A stretch of 27,821 nt of DNA, from contig JBOHRE010000040.1 in the NCBI GenBank assembly GCA_050732635.1, forward strand, positions 1 through 27,821, in the 5' to 3' direction. The stretch is from JBOHRE01 sp050732635. Its GTDB lineage: Bacteria > Gemmatimonadota > Gemmatimonadetes > Longimicrobiales > RSA9. The first letter of the stretch is position 1. Every line of letters begins with the position of its first letter. This document shows, one piece after another, positions 1 to 8,170 of the stretch. The notes beneath the pieces are model-generated. The model did no database searches, was not told where the DNA came from, and worked only from the letters and a program-made list of their open reading frames with translations. The position numbers and the translations under genes were made by a program.

Positions 1-498
1 CACCAGCACCGCGGCGGCCGCAGCGACGCCCGCACGGCGCAGCGCCCGCACGATCCTCACGCCACCGCGACCGTGGATCAGCAGTGCGCCGGTGAGCGTG
101 ACGAGCGACGTCGCCCCGATCACTGCCGGCCAGAACGGCGCGGCCGGCAGCCGCACGGCCGCCTCGGCAGTCGCAGCCGACAGCAGGCCGACGTACGACC
201 AGCTCATGAAGGTCGCGTGCAACTCGAACCAGTTCGCCCGCGGTCGCCGCAGCAGCACCGGCAGCAGACCCGCGAGCAGCGTCGCCAGGCTGAGCAGCGC
301 GGCGCCGTGGAATGGACCGAAGCGGCCGTACAGGTCGTAGATCGCGAGCGCAGTGACATTCACGCCCAGCATGCTCGAGACGTACAGGTGCCCGAGCGTG
401 CGGTGGAACCGGTCACCCTTGCGACGCAGCACAACGGCACCGCCGAGCACGAGCGCCGTGCACGCGAGCAGCGTATGCGCCAGCCCCAGGCCGTCCAT
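1..498 (-). CDS. DUF2306-like integral membrane protein (C-terminus beyond window)
   Basis: I translated the complement by hand; the frame is open from the ATG at 498 to the left edge (166 codons, no stop). The protein starts MDGLGLAHTLLACTALVLGG and carries the features I associate with DUF2306 membrane proteins: an N-terminal hydrophobic helix, then a basic RRKGDRFHRTLGHLYV stretch, several further hydrophobic helices, and an ELHATFMSWSYVGLL segment around residues 93-108. No enzymatic function is established for the family. The gene lies 15 bp downstream of the winged-helix gene on the same strand, so it is probably the last or a later member of that operon. No strong ribosome site precedes it; coupling from the upstream gene is likely. 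The right end is certain, but the left end is cut by the window. Confidence 0.72.
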   Translation of the reverse strand, partial: MDGLGLAHTLLACTALVLGGAVVLRRKGDRFHRTLGHLYVSSMLGVNVTALAIYDLYGRFGPFHGAALLSLATLLAGLLPVLLRRPRANWFELHATFMSWSYVGLLSAATAEAAVRLPAAPFWPAVIGATSLVTLTGALLIHGRGGVRIVRALRRAGVAAAAAVLV

Positions 499-513
499 AT
501 CAGCCGCCCGCCA

Positions 514-834
514 TCATTGGCGTCCGCGCTCCTCGGCCGCCGGGTATAACAGCCGCTCCATGCGCGCGACGTACTCCCCGAACGCGCGCCGCCCCAGCGA
601 CGTCAGGCGGTAACGGCTGACCGGCTTGCGATCCACGAACCGCTTCTTCGCCGCGACGTACCCCGCGTCCTCCAGCTTCCGCAGATGCGCGCCCAGATTG
701 CCGTCCGTCGCGCCGACCCGCTCCCGCAGATACGTGAACTCCGCGTCTTCGACTGCAACCAGGATCGCCATCACCGCCAGCCGGATCCGTGAATGAATGA
801 CGTCGTCGAGCCGCTGATAATCGAACTCGCTCAT
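514..834 (-). CDS. Winged-helix transcriptional regulator (MarR/PadR-like, HTH_34 type)
   Basis: This 106-residue protein begins MSEFDYQRLDDVIHSRIRL. Residues about 5-80 form a compact winged helix-turn-helix: an N-terminal helix, VMAILVAVEDAEFTYLRERV, a recognition helix region TDGNLGAHLRKLEDAGYV, and a wing KKRFVDRKPVSRYRLT. The pattern NLGAHLRKLE..GYV is typical of small ArsR/MarR-like 'transcriptional regulator' proteins with a winged-helix DNA-binding domain. The ATG at 834 is chosen because it overlaps the stop of the upstream membrane-protein gene (TGATG), implying translational coupling; the longer upstream frame is only a shadow. Such regulators commonly sit beside the membrane protein they are co-transcribed with and may control their own operon. 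The ligand and target are unknown. Confidence 0.85.
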   Translation of the reverse strand: MSEFDYQRLDDVIHSRIRLAVMAILVAVEDAEFTYLRERVGATDGNLGAHLRKLEDAGYVAAKKRFVDRKPVSRYRLTSLGRRAFGEYVARMERLLYPAAEERGRQ

Positions 835-1421
835 CACACGCCCGGCGCGCGCGACGCACGCCGCCACAGCACCACGCCGGGCGCGATCTGCAGCAACAGC
901 ACGAGCGCCGCCATCAGCAGCAGCGTGTACGCACCCGGCCAGACGAACATCGCCAGCGCGCCCACCCACCACCCCGCCGCCAGCAGCCGCAGCGGCAGCA
1001 GCGGATACAACGACGCGCTCGAGAAGAAGGCCGCACCGGCCAGCGCCGACACCACGCCCGGTATCGCCTGCCCCGGAATCGCGCCCGCCAACCCCCCGCC
1101 GAACACCGTCACTGTGATCGCCAGGCCGATGCCGCCCCACAGCTCGCCCACCAGCCGGCCCGCCAGCGTGGTCACCGGCGCCCGCGCGCTCCGCCGCCGC
1201 GCCTGCACTGCCGTCAGCAGCCAGCCGAGCGCCACCAGCGCGCCCCACGTCCCCCAGATCACCGTCGCCGGCAGCCCCTGACTCAGCACCGCGTACGTCA
1301 CGGCCAAGCCGATCACCGTCACCACACCCCAGCCGATGAAGTACACGCCATTGTCCTGCACCACGCGCTGCGCATCGGCCATCAGCTCGCGGATGCGTGC
1401 GAGGTCCTCGTGCTGCGGCAT
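834..1421 (-). CDS. Integral membrane protein of unknown function, co-operonic with winged-helix regulator
   Basis: This 195-residue protein starts MPQHEDLARIRELMADAQRV. A short amphipathic N-terminal helix is followed by about five hydrophobic segments (approximate residues 28-45, 48-68, 90-112, 115-150, 155-180). I do not recognise a named family, but small membrane proteins paired with a one-domain winged-helix regulator are common in Gemmatimonadota and Acidobacteriota. The ATG at 1421 is preferred over the upstream in-frame start because an AAGGAG ribosome site lies 5 bases before it and the promoter elements lie just upstream. Its stop overlaps the start of the regulator by one base. 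The function is not inferable from sequence. Confidence 0.8.
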   Translation of the reverse strand: MPQHEDLARIRELMADAQRVVQDNGVYFIGWGVVTVIGLAVTYAVLSQGLPATVIWGTWGALVALGWLLTAVQARRRSARAPVTTLAGRLVGELWGGIGLAITVTVFGGGLAGAIPGQAIPGVVSALAGAAFFSSASLYPLLPLRLLAAGWWVGALAMFVWPGAYTLLLMAALVLLLQIAPGVVLWRRASRAPGV

Positions 1422-1448
1422 GGCGTCTCCTTTTTCAGAGTTCTCTGG

Positions 1449-1483
1449 ATTATAGAGTACGGCCGGTGCGCCGTCCGTGTCAA
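1449..1483 (-). promoter_or_regulatory. Promoter elements for the membrane protein / regulator operon
   Basis: On the minus strand a perfect TTGACA (1478-1483) and a perfect TATAAT (1449-1454) lie 28 bp and more upstream of the ATG at 1421. The spacing between these two hexamers is 23 bp, longer than the usual 16-18. An alternative TACTCT-like hexamer (1454-1459) gives 18 bp from the same TTGACA. At least one of these combinations is likely to be the operon promoter; which -10 is used cannot be decided by eye. Confidence 0.5.
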
Positions 1484-1654
1484 GGGCATGGCGACGCGCC
1501 CCACTCAGGCCAAGCCCTCGACACGGGGCGCTGCCCCTCACGCTAACGTACGCCTGCGGCGCTCACGTGGTGGGGAACCTACGCACTGCGGTCCCTCGCT
1601 CCCGTGGGACCGACACCTTGCGGCCCATTACCTGTGGCGACCCCTACGACTTTT

Positions 1655-1701
1655 GGTACAACTTGTACACACTGCCGCCAGCGACCGGTACAACTTGTAC
1701 C
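1655..1701. promoter_or_regulatory. Twin 15-bp palindromic operator-like sites
   Basis: Two copies of GGTACAACTTGTAC(C/A) lie at 1655-1669 and 1687-1701. The second is a perfect 7+1+7 palindrome and the first has one mismatch at its last base. Their centres (1662 and 1694) are 32 bp apart, close to three helical turns. The outer flanks TTTTGG and CCAAAA make the whole 55-bp block an extended inverted repeat. The core TACA-N3-TGTA resembles the dyads bound by BlaI/MecI/CopY-type winged-helix repressors; that assignment is inference. The block lies about 190 bp before the deacetylase gene and about 230 bp before the divergent membrane-protein gene. Confidence 0.6.
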
Positions 1702-1856
1702 AAAACGCCGAGGGCTGACCGAGCCGATGCCGCAGCCTGGAGCGCGCGGCGGAGCCGCGCCGGCTGTCGGAGGACGCGACGCGGCGGCGGCCCGCGCGGC
1801 CGGCGGAGGGAAGCGGAACGAGGGGGCGAGCCGGCGGGTTCTTGTGGGGGGCAGGC

Positions 1857-1884
1857 TTGCATTGAACCGGCGCTTCCGTAGCAT
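1857..1884 (+). promoter_or_regulatory. Probable promoter of the PIG-L / symporter operon, near-leaderless
   Basis: TTGCAT (1857-1862) and TAGCAT (1879-1884) are separated by 16 bp, and the ATG at 1893 follows only 8 bases after the -10-like element. Transcription would therefore start at or within a few bases of the start codon. Consistent with this, no Shine-Dalgarno sequence precedes the ATG (the bases are TCCCAACC). The hexamers are imperfect, so this is a suggestion. Confidence 0.35.
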
Positions 1885-1892
1885 TCCCAACC

Positions 1893-4549
1893 ATGTCACG
1901 ACGATTCCTGCTGTTCGCGCTGATGGTCGCGCTGCTGCTCCCGCACGCCGCCCTGGCTCAGGCGCTGGGCGCCCATGAGGGCGCGTCGGCGCTGGGCCTG
2001 GAGCTGCGCCGGCTGGGCACGACGAAGCGCGTGCTGATGATCGCCGCGCACCCGGATGACGAGAACACGGCGGTGCTGAGCGCGCTGGCGCTGGGCCAGG
2101 GCGCGGACGTCGCATACCTGTCGCTGACGCGGGGCGAAGGCGGTCAGAACTTGATCGGCCCGGAGCTGCAGGAGGGGTTGGGGCTGCTGCGGAGCGAGGA
2201 GCTGCTGGCGGCGCGTCGGCTGGACGGCGCGGAGAGTACTTCACGCGCGCGTACGATTACGGCTTCTCGAAGAGCGCCGAGGAAGCGTTCGATCACTGGC
2301 CGCGGGACTCGCTGCTGGCGGACGTGGTGGCGGTGGTGCGCGGGTTCCGGCCAGACATCATGATCGCGGTCTTCAGCGGCACACCGCGGGATGGGCACGG
2401 GCAGCACCAGGCGTCCGGCATCCTGGCGCGCGAGGCGTTCACGGCTTCTGGCGATCGGTCGCGCTTCCCCGATCAGCTCGAGCGCGGGTTGCGGCCGCAC
2501 CAGCCCGAGCTGCTGTTCCAGGCGCTGTGGCGGGGTGGCGCGGACGCGCCGATCCGGCTATCCACCGGCGACCTCGACCCGTTGCTCGGCCGGTCGCACT
2601 TCCAGGTCGCCATGGCGAGCCGCAGTCTGCACCGGTCGCAGGACATGGGGCGCGGCGAGCCGCTGGGTCCGCAGGTCACGCGGCTCGCGGTCGTGGCTGG
2701 CGACGCCGACGTCGCACGTGCCTCGCTGTTCGCCGGCGTCGACACCACGCTGAGCGCGCAGGCGCGAGCGTTGGGGGGCGCTGCGAGCGGAGCCGAGGCT
2801 CTGACTGCGTTGCTGGCGGAGTACGAGTCGCGCGCCGTGGCAGTGCGCGAGCGTTACAACCCGCTGCGCTCGCGCGAGCTGGTCGAGCCGCTGACGGCCA
2901 TGCTCGCGCTGCTCGCGCGTGCCGACGCGCTCGCGAGCGAGTCGAGCACGGCTTCGGCCGAGCGGCTGCGCTTCCGCATGGCCGACGAGCGCGAGGAGCT
3001 GCACGATGCGCTGCGGCTGGCGGCCGGGCTCGTGCTCGATGCGACCGTGGACGACGAGCGCGTCGTGCCCGGTCAGGAGTTCACGCTCCGGCTGGCGCTG
3101 TGGAACGGTGGCGTGCGCGAGGTGCGCGTCGACGCGCTCGAGCCGGTGTTGCCGCGCGGCTGGACGGCCGTGCCGTTGGACACCACCGCGGCCGACGCCG
3201 TGCTGCCGGCGGGCCAGCTCGCGACACGTCGTTTCACGGTGCGGGTCGCGCCCGATGCGGAACTGAGCGAGCCGTACTTCCTGCGCCAGCCTCGCGCGGG
3301 CGACCTGTACCGCTGGCCGGACGAGGCGGCGCTGCGTGGCAGGCCGTTCGAGCCGCCGGCGCTGCTGGCCCGCGCCGACGTCGCTCTGGGCGAAGCGCGC
3401 GTGCCGCTCGAGGTCGAGGCGACGTTCCCGGATGTCGACAAGGCCGTCGGCGAACGCCGCCGTCCGCTGCTCGTGGTACCAGCGGTGTCGCTCACGGTCG
3501 ATCCCAGCGTGGCGGTGCTGCCACTCGACGACACCGGCCTGGCGAATGGGGTCGCACCAGGCGCTGACAACGGCGCCGCGGCGCGTGCGATCCGGCTGCG
3601 CGTGCGGTTGCGATCTGAGGCGCCCGCCACCGTCACCGGCCGCATCGAGGTACGTGCGCCTGGCGGCTGGAGCGCGGAGGTCGAGGACGCGCTGGTGCGG
3701 CTCGCCAAGCCCGGCGCCGAAGCCAGCGTGCCTGTCGGCATCATCCCGCCTGCGGAGGTAGCGCCTGGCCGTTACCGGGTCGCGGTCGAGCTCGTGACGG
3801 CCGCTGGTGCGCGGTACGGCCGCGGCTTCACGCTGGTCGACTACCCGCACGTGCGCCCGCGGCCGCTGTACCGCGACGCGGCTACGACCATTTCTGCCTT
3901 CCCGGTCGCGATCGCGCCGGATCTGCTGGTCGGCTACGTAACCGGCGCAGGCGATGATGGCGCGGCAGCGCTCGGACAGGTCGGCGCGCGCGTCGAGCTG
4001 ATCGAGCAGGGTGCGCTGGAGAGCGCCGACCTGGCGCGCTACGATGCCGTAGTGCTGGGCATCCGCGCGTACGAGGTGCGCGCCGACCTGGCCACGCAGA
4101 CCGAGCGGCTGATCGACTACGCCAGGCGCGGCGGCACGGTCATCGTGCAGTACAACAAGTACGAGTACCCGGATGGCGGGTTCCCGCCTTACCCACTGGA
4201 CATGGCACGGCCGCACGGCCGCGTGACCGATGAAGCGGCGCCGGTCCGACTACTCGACGTCCAGCACCCACTACTGTCGTGGCCGAACCGCATCGGCCCC
4301 GCCGACTTCGACGGCTGGGTCCACGAGCGCGGCCTGTACTTCGCCAGCGAGTGGGACGACCGCTACCAGCCGCTGCTCGAGATGAGCGACCCGGGTGAGG
4401 AGCCGCAGCGCGGCGCGCTGCTCGCCGCGCGCGTCGGCGACGGCTGGTACGTCTACACCGGCCTCGCGCTGTTCCGGCAGTGGCCGGAGGCCGTGCCCGG
4501 CGCCTATCGGCTGCTGGCGAACCTGGTCTCGCTGGGCGCACGCGAGTGA
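1893..4549 (+). CDS. Exported PIG-L family (LmbE-like) deacetylase, one apparent frameshift
   Basis: Two overlapping reading frames give one protein of about 885 residues if a single missing base near 2235 is restored. The first frame runs from the ATG at 1893; the second continues from about 2237 to the stop at 4549. Residues 1-23 are a signal peptide ending ALAQ. The zinc-binding motif AHPDDEN (H53, D55, D56) is followed by RSEELLAARRLDGAE and, after the break, a DGHGQHQASG segment (about 167-176) with the second metal-binding histidine. These are hallmarks of PIG-L/LmbE deacetylases, which remove N-acetyl groups from sugars. The rest is beta-rich, with a likely NEW3-like segment, and ends in a glutamine-amidotransferase-like fold (VVLGIRAYEVR ... 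RRGGTVIVQYNKY). The length fits the large secreted subfamily. The 3' end overlaps the micropeptide start (GTGA). The function is a secreted or periplasmic deacetylase; the substrate is unknown. Confidence 0.82.
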
Positions 4550-4659
4550 ACGACCGGCCGCAGCGCAGCCCCATTCGCCGGCTCTACATCCGCGTTCTGC
4601 TCGTGCAGCTCATCACGCTGGCCGCGCTCTGGCTGCTTCAGTACGGCTTCGCACCCTGA
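4546..4659 (+). CDS. 37-residue single-helix membrane micropeptide between deacetylase and symporter
   Basis: A GTG start at 4546 overlaps the deacetylase stop (GTGA), and the TGA at 4657-4659 overlaps the symporter ATG at 4659 (TGATG). The product has 37 residues: a basic polar head (NDRPQRSPIRRLYIR) followed by one hydrophobic helix (VLLVQLITLAALWLLQYGF, about residues 18-36). Positive-inside rules predict the N-terminus in the cytoplasm. The exact tiling on both sides and the clean amphipathic layout argue for a real gene. Plausible roles are a small accessory subunit of the symporter, as in other transporters with a one-helix partner, or simply a coupling peptide. I know of no named family; confidence is in the coding status, not the role. 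Confidence 0.68.
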   Translation: MNDRPQRSPIRRLYIRVLLVQLITLAALWLLQYGFAP

Positions 4660-6359
4660 TGCACCTCATCGACTGGGCCATCGTCGGCGCCTACCTGACC
4701 TATGTCGTGTGGGATGGCCTGCGCCGGGCGAAAGGCACGCGCGAGGTCGAGGGCTACTTTCTGGCGCATCGTTCGATGCCCTGGTGGGTCGTCGGACTCT
4801 CCGTCATGGCCACGCAGATGAGCGCGATCACGCTGGTCGGCACCACCGGCCAGGGCGCCAGCGACGGTATGCGTTTCATCCAGTTCTATTTCGGGCTGCC
4901 GCTCGCGATGCTGATCCTGTCGGTGACGCTCGTGCCGTTCTTCCACCGCGCAAACGTATTCACCGCGTACGAGTACCTCGAGCGCCGATTCGATGCGAAG
5001 ACGCGGTCGCTCACCAGCGCGCTATTTCTCATGTCGCGCGGCCTGGCCGTAGGCGTCGTGGTCTCCGCACCCGCGGTCATCATCTCGGCCACACTCGGGC
5101 TCCCGTTCCCGCTGGCGGTCGCCCTGATCGGGTTACCCGCCGTCGCGTACACGATGCTCGGCGGCGTTCAGGCCGTGCAGTGGGTGGACGTGAAGCAGAT
5201 GGTGCTGATCGTCGGTGGGCTGGGCGCGCTGCTCGTGATGCTGATCCTCGGACTTCGCGACCAGGTCGGCATCGGCGACGCGCTGCGCATTGCGGGCGCC
5301 ACCGGACAGCTCACCACGTTCGACTTCGACTTCGACCTGCGCGAGACCTATACGTTCTGGTCCGGCCTGATCGGCGGACTGTTCCTCATGCTCTCCTACT
5401 TCGGGACCGACCAGAGCCAGGTCCAGCGCTATCTGACTGCGCGCTCGGTCGACGAGGCCCGCAGCTCGCTGCTGCTCAGCGCCTACTGGAAGATTCCGCT
5501 GCAGGCGCTCGTGCTCATGGTCGGTGTGCTGGTCTCGATCCACTACGTCTTCGCGGCGCCGCCGCTGCTCTACAACGGCCAGCACGCCGCGCGCGTGCGC
5601 GAGGCCGTCCCAGCCGAGTACGGCGCCATCGAAGCGCGCTACCAGGACGCGTTCGAACGACGCCGCGCCGCCGCATTCGAGCTCGCTGGCGCCGACGCGG
5701 CGCAGGATGACGCGCTCGCGGAGCAGCTCGCGACCACGTATCGCGTGCGCGAGGCCGAGGTCCGCGCCGTGCGCGAGGAGGCGCTCGAGCTGGCGGGCCG
5801 CACGACGCGGGAGAACCCGCGCGATGTCAACTACATCATCCCGGCGTTCGTGCTCGGTGAGCTGCCCATCATCATTCCGGGGCTGTTCATCGCCGCCGTG
5901 CTGGCCGCCGCCATGTCCACGATCGCGGCCGAGCTCAACTCGCTCGCCACTGCGACCGTCATCGACTTCTACAGGCGGCACATCCGACCGCAGGCGTCCG
6001 ACACCCACTACCTGCGCGTCTCGAAGGCTGCCACCGGCTTCTGGGGGGTGTTCGCCTGCGGCGTCGCGCTCTACGCCGTCGCACTCGGCTCCCTGATCGA
6101 GGTCGTCAACCGGTTCGGCTCGTTCTTCTACGGCTCGATCCTCGGCGTGTTCATGCTCGCGCTGATTCCGGGCGCCCGACCGCGCGGCGCCTTCTTCGGC
6201 CTTTTCGCCGGCATGGGTACAGTGGCCTTTGTGACCTTCGCTGCGCCCACGCTCTCGTTCCTCTGGCACAACGTCATCGGCGCCGTCGCCGTGGTCACGG
6301 TCGGGATGGGCTTGAGCCTTGGCGCTGGGGCAGGACCGCGCCAAGAGGCAGAGGCATGA
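4659..6359 (+). CDS. Sodium:solute symporter (SSS family)
   Basis: The protein has 566 residues and starts MHLIDWAIVGAYLTYVVWDG. It shows the SSS pattern: the first helix, then VEGYFLAHRSMPWWVVGLSVMA with the conserved early helix, MSAITLVGTTGQ, a central VDVKQMVLIVGG segment, and GTDQSQVQRYLTARS in the sodium-site region. About 13 membrane helices are visible. Residues 305-388 form a charged, helix-prone insertion before INYIIPAFVLGELP-type sequence (here NYIIPAFVLGELP), followed by AAAMSTIAAELNSLATATVIDFYRR, the later SSS signature. That insertion is, to my knowledge, normal in the Bacteroidota/Gemmatimonadota branch. The ATG at 4659 is preferred because it overlaps the micropeptide stop. 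With the secreted deacetylase upstream, uptake of a sugar or amino-sugar product is a reasonable inference; the substrate is not shown. Confidence 0.93.
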   Translation: MHLIDWAIVGAYLTYVVWDGLRRAKGTREVEGYFLAHRSMPWWVVGLSVMATQMSAITLVGTTGQGASDGMRFIQFYFGLPLAMLILSVTLVPFFHRANVFTAYEYLERRFDAKTRSLTSALFLMSRGLAVGVVVSAPAVIISATLGLPFPLAVALIGLPAVAYTMLGGVQAVQWVDVKQMVLIVGGLGALLVMLILGLRDQVGIGDALRIAGATGQLTTFDFDFDLRETYTFWSGLIGGLFLMLSYFGTDQSQVQRYLTARSVDEARSSLLLSAYWKIPLQALVLMVGVLVSIHYVFAAPPLLYNGQHAARVREAVPAEYGAIEARYQDAFERRRAAAFELAGADAAQDDALAEQLATTYRVREAEVRAVREEALELAGRTTRENPRDVNYIIPAFVLGELPIIIPGLFIAAVLAAAMSTIAAELNSLATATVIDFYRRHIRPQASDTHYLRVSKAATGFWGVFACGVALYAVALGSLIEVVNRFGSFFYGSILGVFMLALIPGARPRGAFFGLFAGMGTVAFVTFAAPTLSFLWHNVIGAVAVVTVGMGLSLGAGAGPRQEAEA

Positions 6360-6670
6360 CAGAGAGTCCGCGCGTGGAGCGCCTGCAGCGCATGCTGGAG
6401 ACACGGCCGGACGACCCGCGGCTGCGCTTCGGGCTGGCCGCCGAGTACGAGCGCGAGGCGCGCTGGCCGGACGTCGTCGCCCAGCTTCGCGCCTACCTCG
6501 AGCTGACCGACGACGAGGGCAACGCCTGGGGCCGGCTCGGCAAGGCGCTGCTGGAGCTGGGCGACGCCGACGCCGCCCGCAACGCGTACCGCCGCGGCAT
6601 CGACGCAGCGCGTCGCCACGGGCACCCGAGCATGGCCGCCGAATTCGAGGAAACGCTCGAGGAGATCTGA
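6356..6670 (+). CDS. Small tetratricopeptide-repeat protein
   Basis: The 104-residue protein contains about two and a half TPR units: residues about 20-48 (RLRFGLAAEYEREARWPDVVAQL), 54-87 (GNAWGRLGKALLELGDADAARNAYRRG) and a C-terminal capping helix. TPRs are protein-binding scaffolds; there is no signal peptide, so it should be cytoplasmic. The ATG overlaps the symporter stop by four bases (ATGA), which makes it the fourth gene of a fully overlapping operon. The partner is unknown. Confidence 0.85.
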   Translation: MTESPRVERLQRMLETRPDDPRLRFGLAAEYEREARWPDVVAQLRAYLELTDDEGNAWGRLGKALLELGDADAARNAYRRGIDAARRHGHPSMAAEFEETLEEI

Positions 6671-6688
6671 GATTCGGCCGACGTTCGC

Positions 6689-8170
6689 TCAGCTGGCGAC
6701 GGCCGAGTTGACGAAGCCGAGTGTGAGCAGTGCGAGGAAGGGAACGGCGATCGGCAGCCCGTGCGCCGCGGCGAACCAGATGCCGAACGCGAGGTACGCG
6801 GCGAGCGAGCCATCCACCAGGCGGAGCAGGGGGGACGGCCGGGCGACGTAGCCGGGCGCGGTCCGGCCGGCTCGCGCAGCCGCACCAGCCTTGGGCGTGC
6901 GCTCGAAATGCCCGCGTTCCTGACGCAGTGCGCCGAGCAGCGCGCGCGTGTTGCTGACGGCCAGGCCGATGCCGGCGTACAGCAGCATGGCGATGCCGCG
7001 CCAGCTCGCGCGGCGACCGCTGCGCCGCATCGCTTCGCGGAAGAAGATGCTGTTGGGCAGGAGTGTGCCAGTCGCGAGCGCGAGATCGACCCAGAACAGG
7101 TCGGTCCAACCGAATGCACGGCGCGCGATCAGCGCCGGCACGATGCACAGCGCGAGCAGCACGGTGGCCGGGTAGACGAGATGCCCGGTGAGCTGGAACA
7201 GCGCGGCGAGCTTGACGCGGGCCGGCAGCGGCGATCCGAGCACGGCGCGCAGGTGCTTCCTGGCGCAGCCGATCGTGCCCCGCGCCCAACGCTGCTGCTG
7301 CTTGCGGAACGCTGCGATGGTCTCAGGCAGCTCACCCGGCACGCTGACGTCGTTGCGCAGCACGATGCTCCAGCCGCGCAGCTGGGCGCGGTACGATAGG
7401 TCCAGGTCCTCGGTCAGCGTGTCGTCGTGCCAGCCACCGGCATCCTCGACCGCGGCGCGCCGCCACATGCCGGCCGTGCCGTTGAACGTCAGGAACAGGC
7501 CGGCCCGAGCGCGCGCCGCCTGCTCGACCAGGAAGTGGCCGTCCAGCGCGCACGCCTGCACGCGCGTGGCCAGATTCTGTCGCTCGTTCATGTGCGTCCA
7601 GCGCGCCTGCACCGCGGCGACGCGAGGATCGGCGAACGACGGCAGCAGCCGTCGGATCAGGTCGGGCGGCGGCACGAAGTCGGCATCCAGCAACAGCAGC
7701 AGCTCGCCTCGCGCGCAGCGCAGCCCCGCCGCGAGTGCGCCCGCCTTGAAGCCGACTCGCGTGCGACGCCGGTGATGCACGACAGCGAGCCCTCGCGCGC
7801 GCAGCCGCGCGGCCGCGCGGGCCACCAGCTCAGCGGTCTCGTCCGTCGAGTCGTCCAGGATCTGCACGTCCAGTCGAGCGCGCGGATAGTCCAGCGCGCC
7901 GACCGCGTCCAGCAGCCGCTCCGCCACGAAGCGCTCGTTGTACAACGGCAGCTGCACGGTCACGTGCGGCAGCGCGAGTGCGCTCGGGCAGCGGCCGTCG
8001 CTCGCGGCACCGGCCGCCTGCGCGGCACACCGCACCGGCTCCTCATGCCGCGCACCGCGCGCGCCACGCCGACACAGCCGCACCAGCCACAGCCGGTGCA
8101 GCGCGTAGACGCTCAGGACCACCAGCGCGGTGAAGTAAAGCAGCACGAGCGAGCCAGCGAGCAGCGTCAT
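6689..8170 (-). CDS. Membrane-bound family 2 glycosyltransferase, cellulose-synthase-like
   Basis: The 493-residue protein has an N-terminal membrane helix (about 5-30), a cytosolic GT2 domain (about 68-310) and four to five C-terminal helices (about 320-345, 358-375, 393-412, 455-490). The catalytic signature of processive GT2 enzymes is complete: DDS (106-108), DAD (162-164), TED (253-255) and QQQRW (291-295). The family adds sugars from nucleotide donors at the inner face of the membrane. The overall layout resembles bacterial homologues of glucomannan/mannan synthases and 'cellulose synthase-like' enzymes. The start at 8170 is preferred over the longer frame because it overlaps the stop of the upstream VTT gene (ATGA) and starts right before the first membrane helix. 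Donor and product cannot be told from sequence. Confidence 0.9.
   Translation of the reverse strand: MTLLAGSLVLLYFTALVVLSVYALHRLWLVRLCRRGARGARHEEPVRCAAQAAGAASDGRCPSALALPHVTVQLPLYNERFVAERLLDAVGALDYPRARLDVQILDDSTDETAELVARAAARLRARGLAVVHHRRRTRVGFKAGALAAGLRCARGELLLLLDADFVPPPDLIRRLLPSFADPRVAAVQARWTHMNERQNLATRVQACALDGHFLVEQAARARAGLFLTFNGTAGMWRRAAVEDAGGWHDDTLTEDLDLSYRAQLRGWSIVLRNDVSVPGELPETIAAFRKQQQRWARGTIGCARKHLRAVLGSPLPARVKLAALFQLTGHLVYPATVLLALCIVPALIARRAFGWTDLFWVDLALATGTLLPNSIFFREAMRRSGRRASWRGIAMLLYAGIGLAVSNTRALLGALRQERGHFERTPKAGAAARAGRTAPGYVARPSPLLRLVDGSLAAYLAFGIWFAAAHGLPIAVPFLALLTLGFVNSAVAS

Larger units (their letters stand above)
1485..1892. other. Long intergenic region between divergent operons
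   Basis: The gap between the divergent starts at 1421 and 1893 is unusually long for this gene-dense window. It contains the minus-strand promoter, a 7-bp-stem hairpin (1589-1595 with 1606-1612, 10-base loop), the twin palindromes at 1655-1701, a GC-rich stretch at about 1735-1840 and the likely promoter of the deacetylase operon. Frames that happen to be open here, in several phases on both strands, lack a convincing protein character (Arg/Pro/Ala-rich in all phases), so I call no gene. Confidence 0.6.

Noticed and set aside
2225..2245. Programmed ribosomal frameshift in the PIG-L gene
   Set aside because: No slippery sequence, no downstream structure of note, and the catalytic domain itself is split; similar one-base losses elsewhere make sequence error likelier.
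5571..5822. Charged 84-residue insertion in the symporter as a novel domain
   Set aside because: Bacteroidota-type homologues carry a comparable charged helical insertion before the YIxxxF(V)xxxLP helix, so it looks like a normal subfamily feature.
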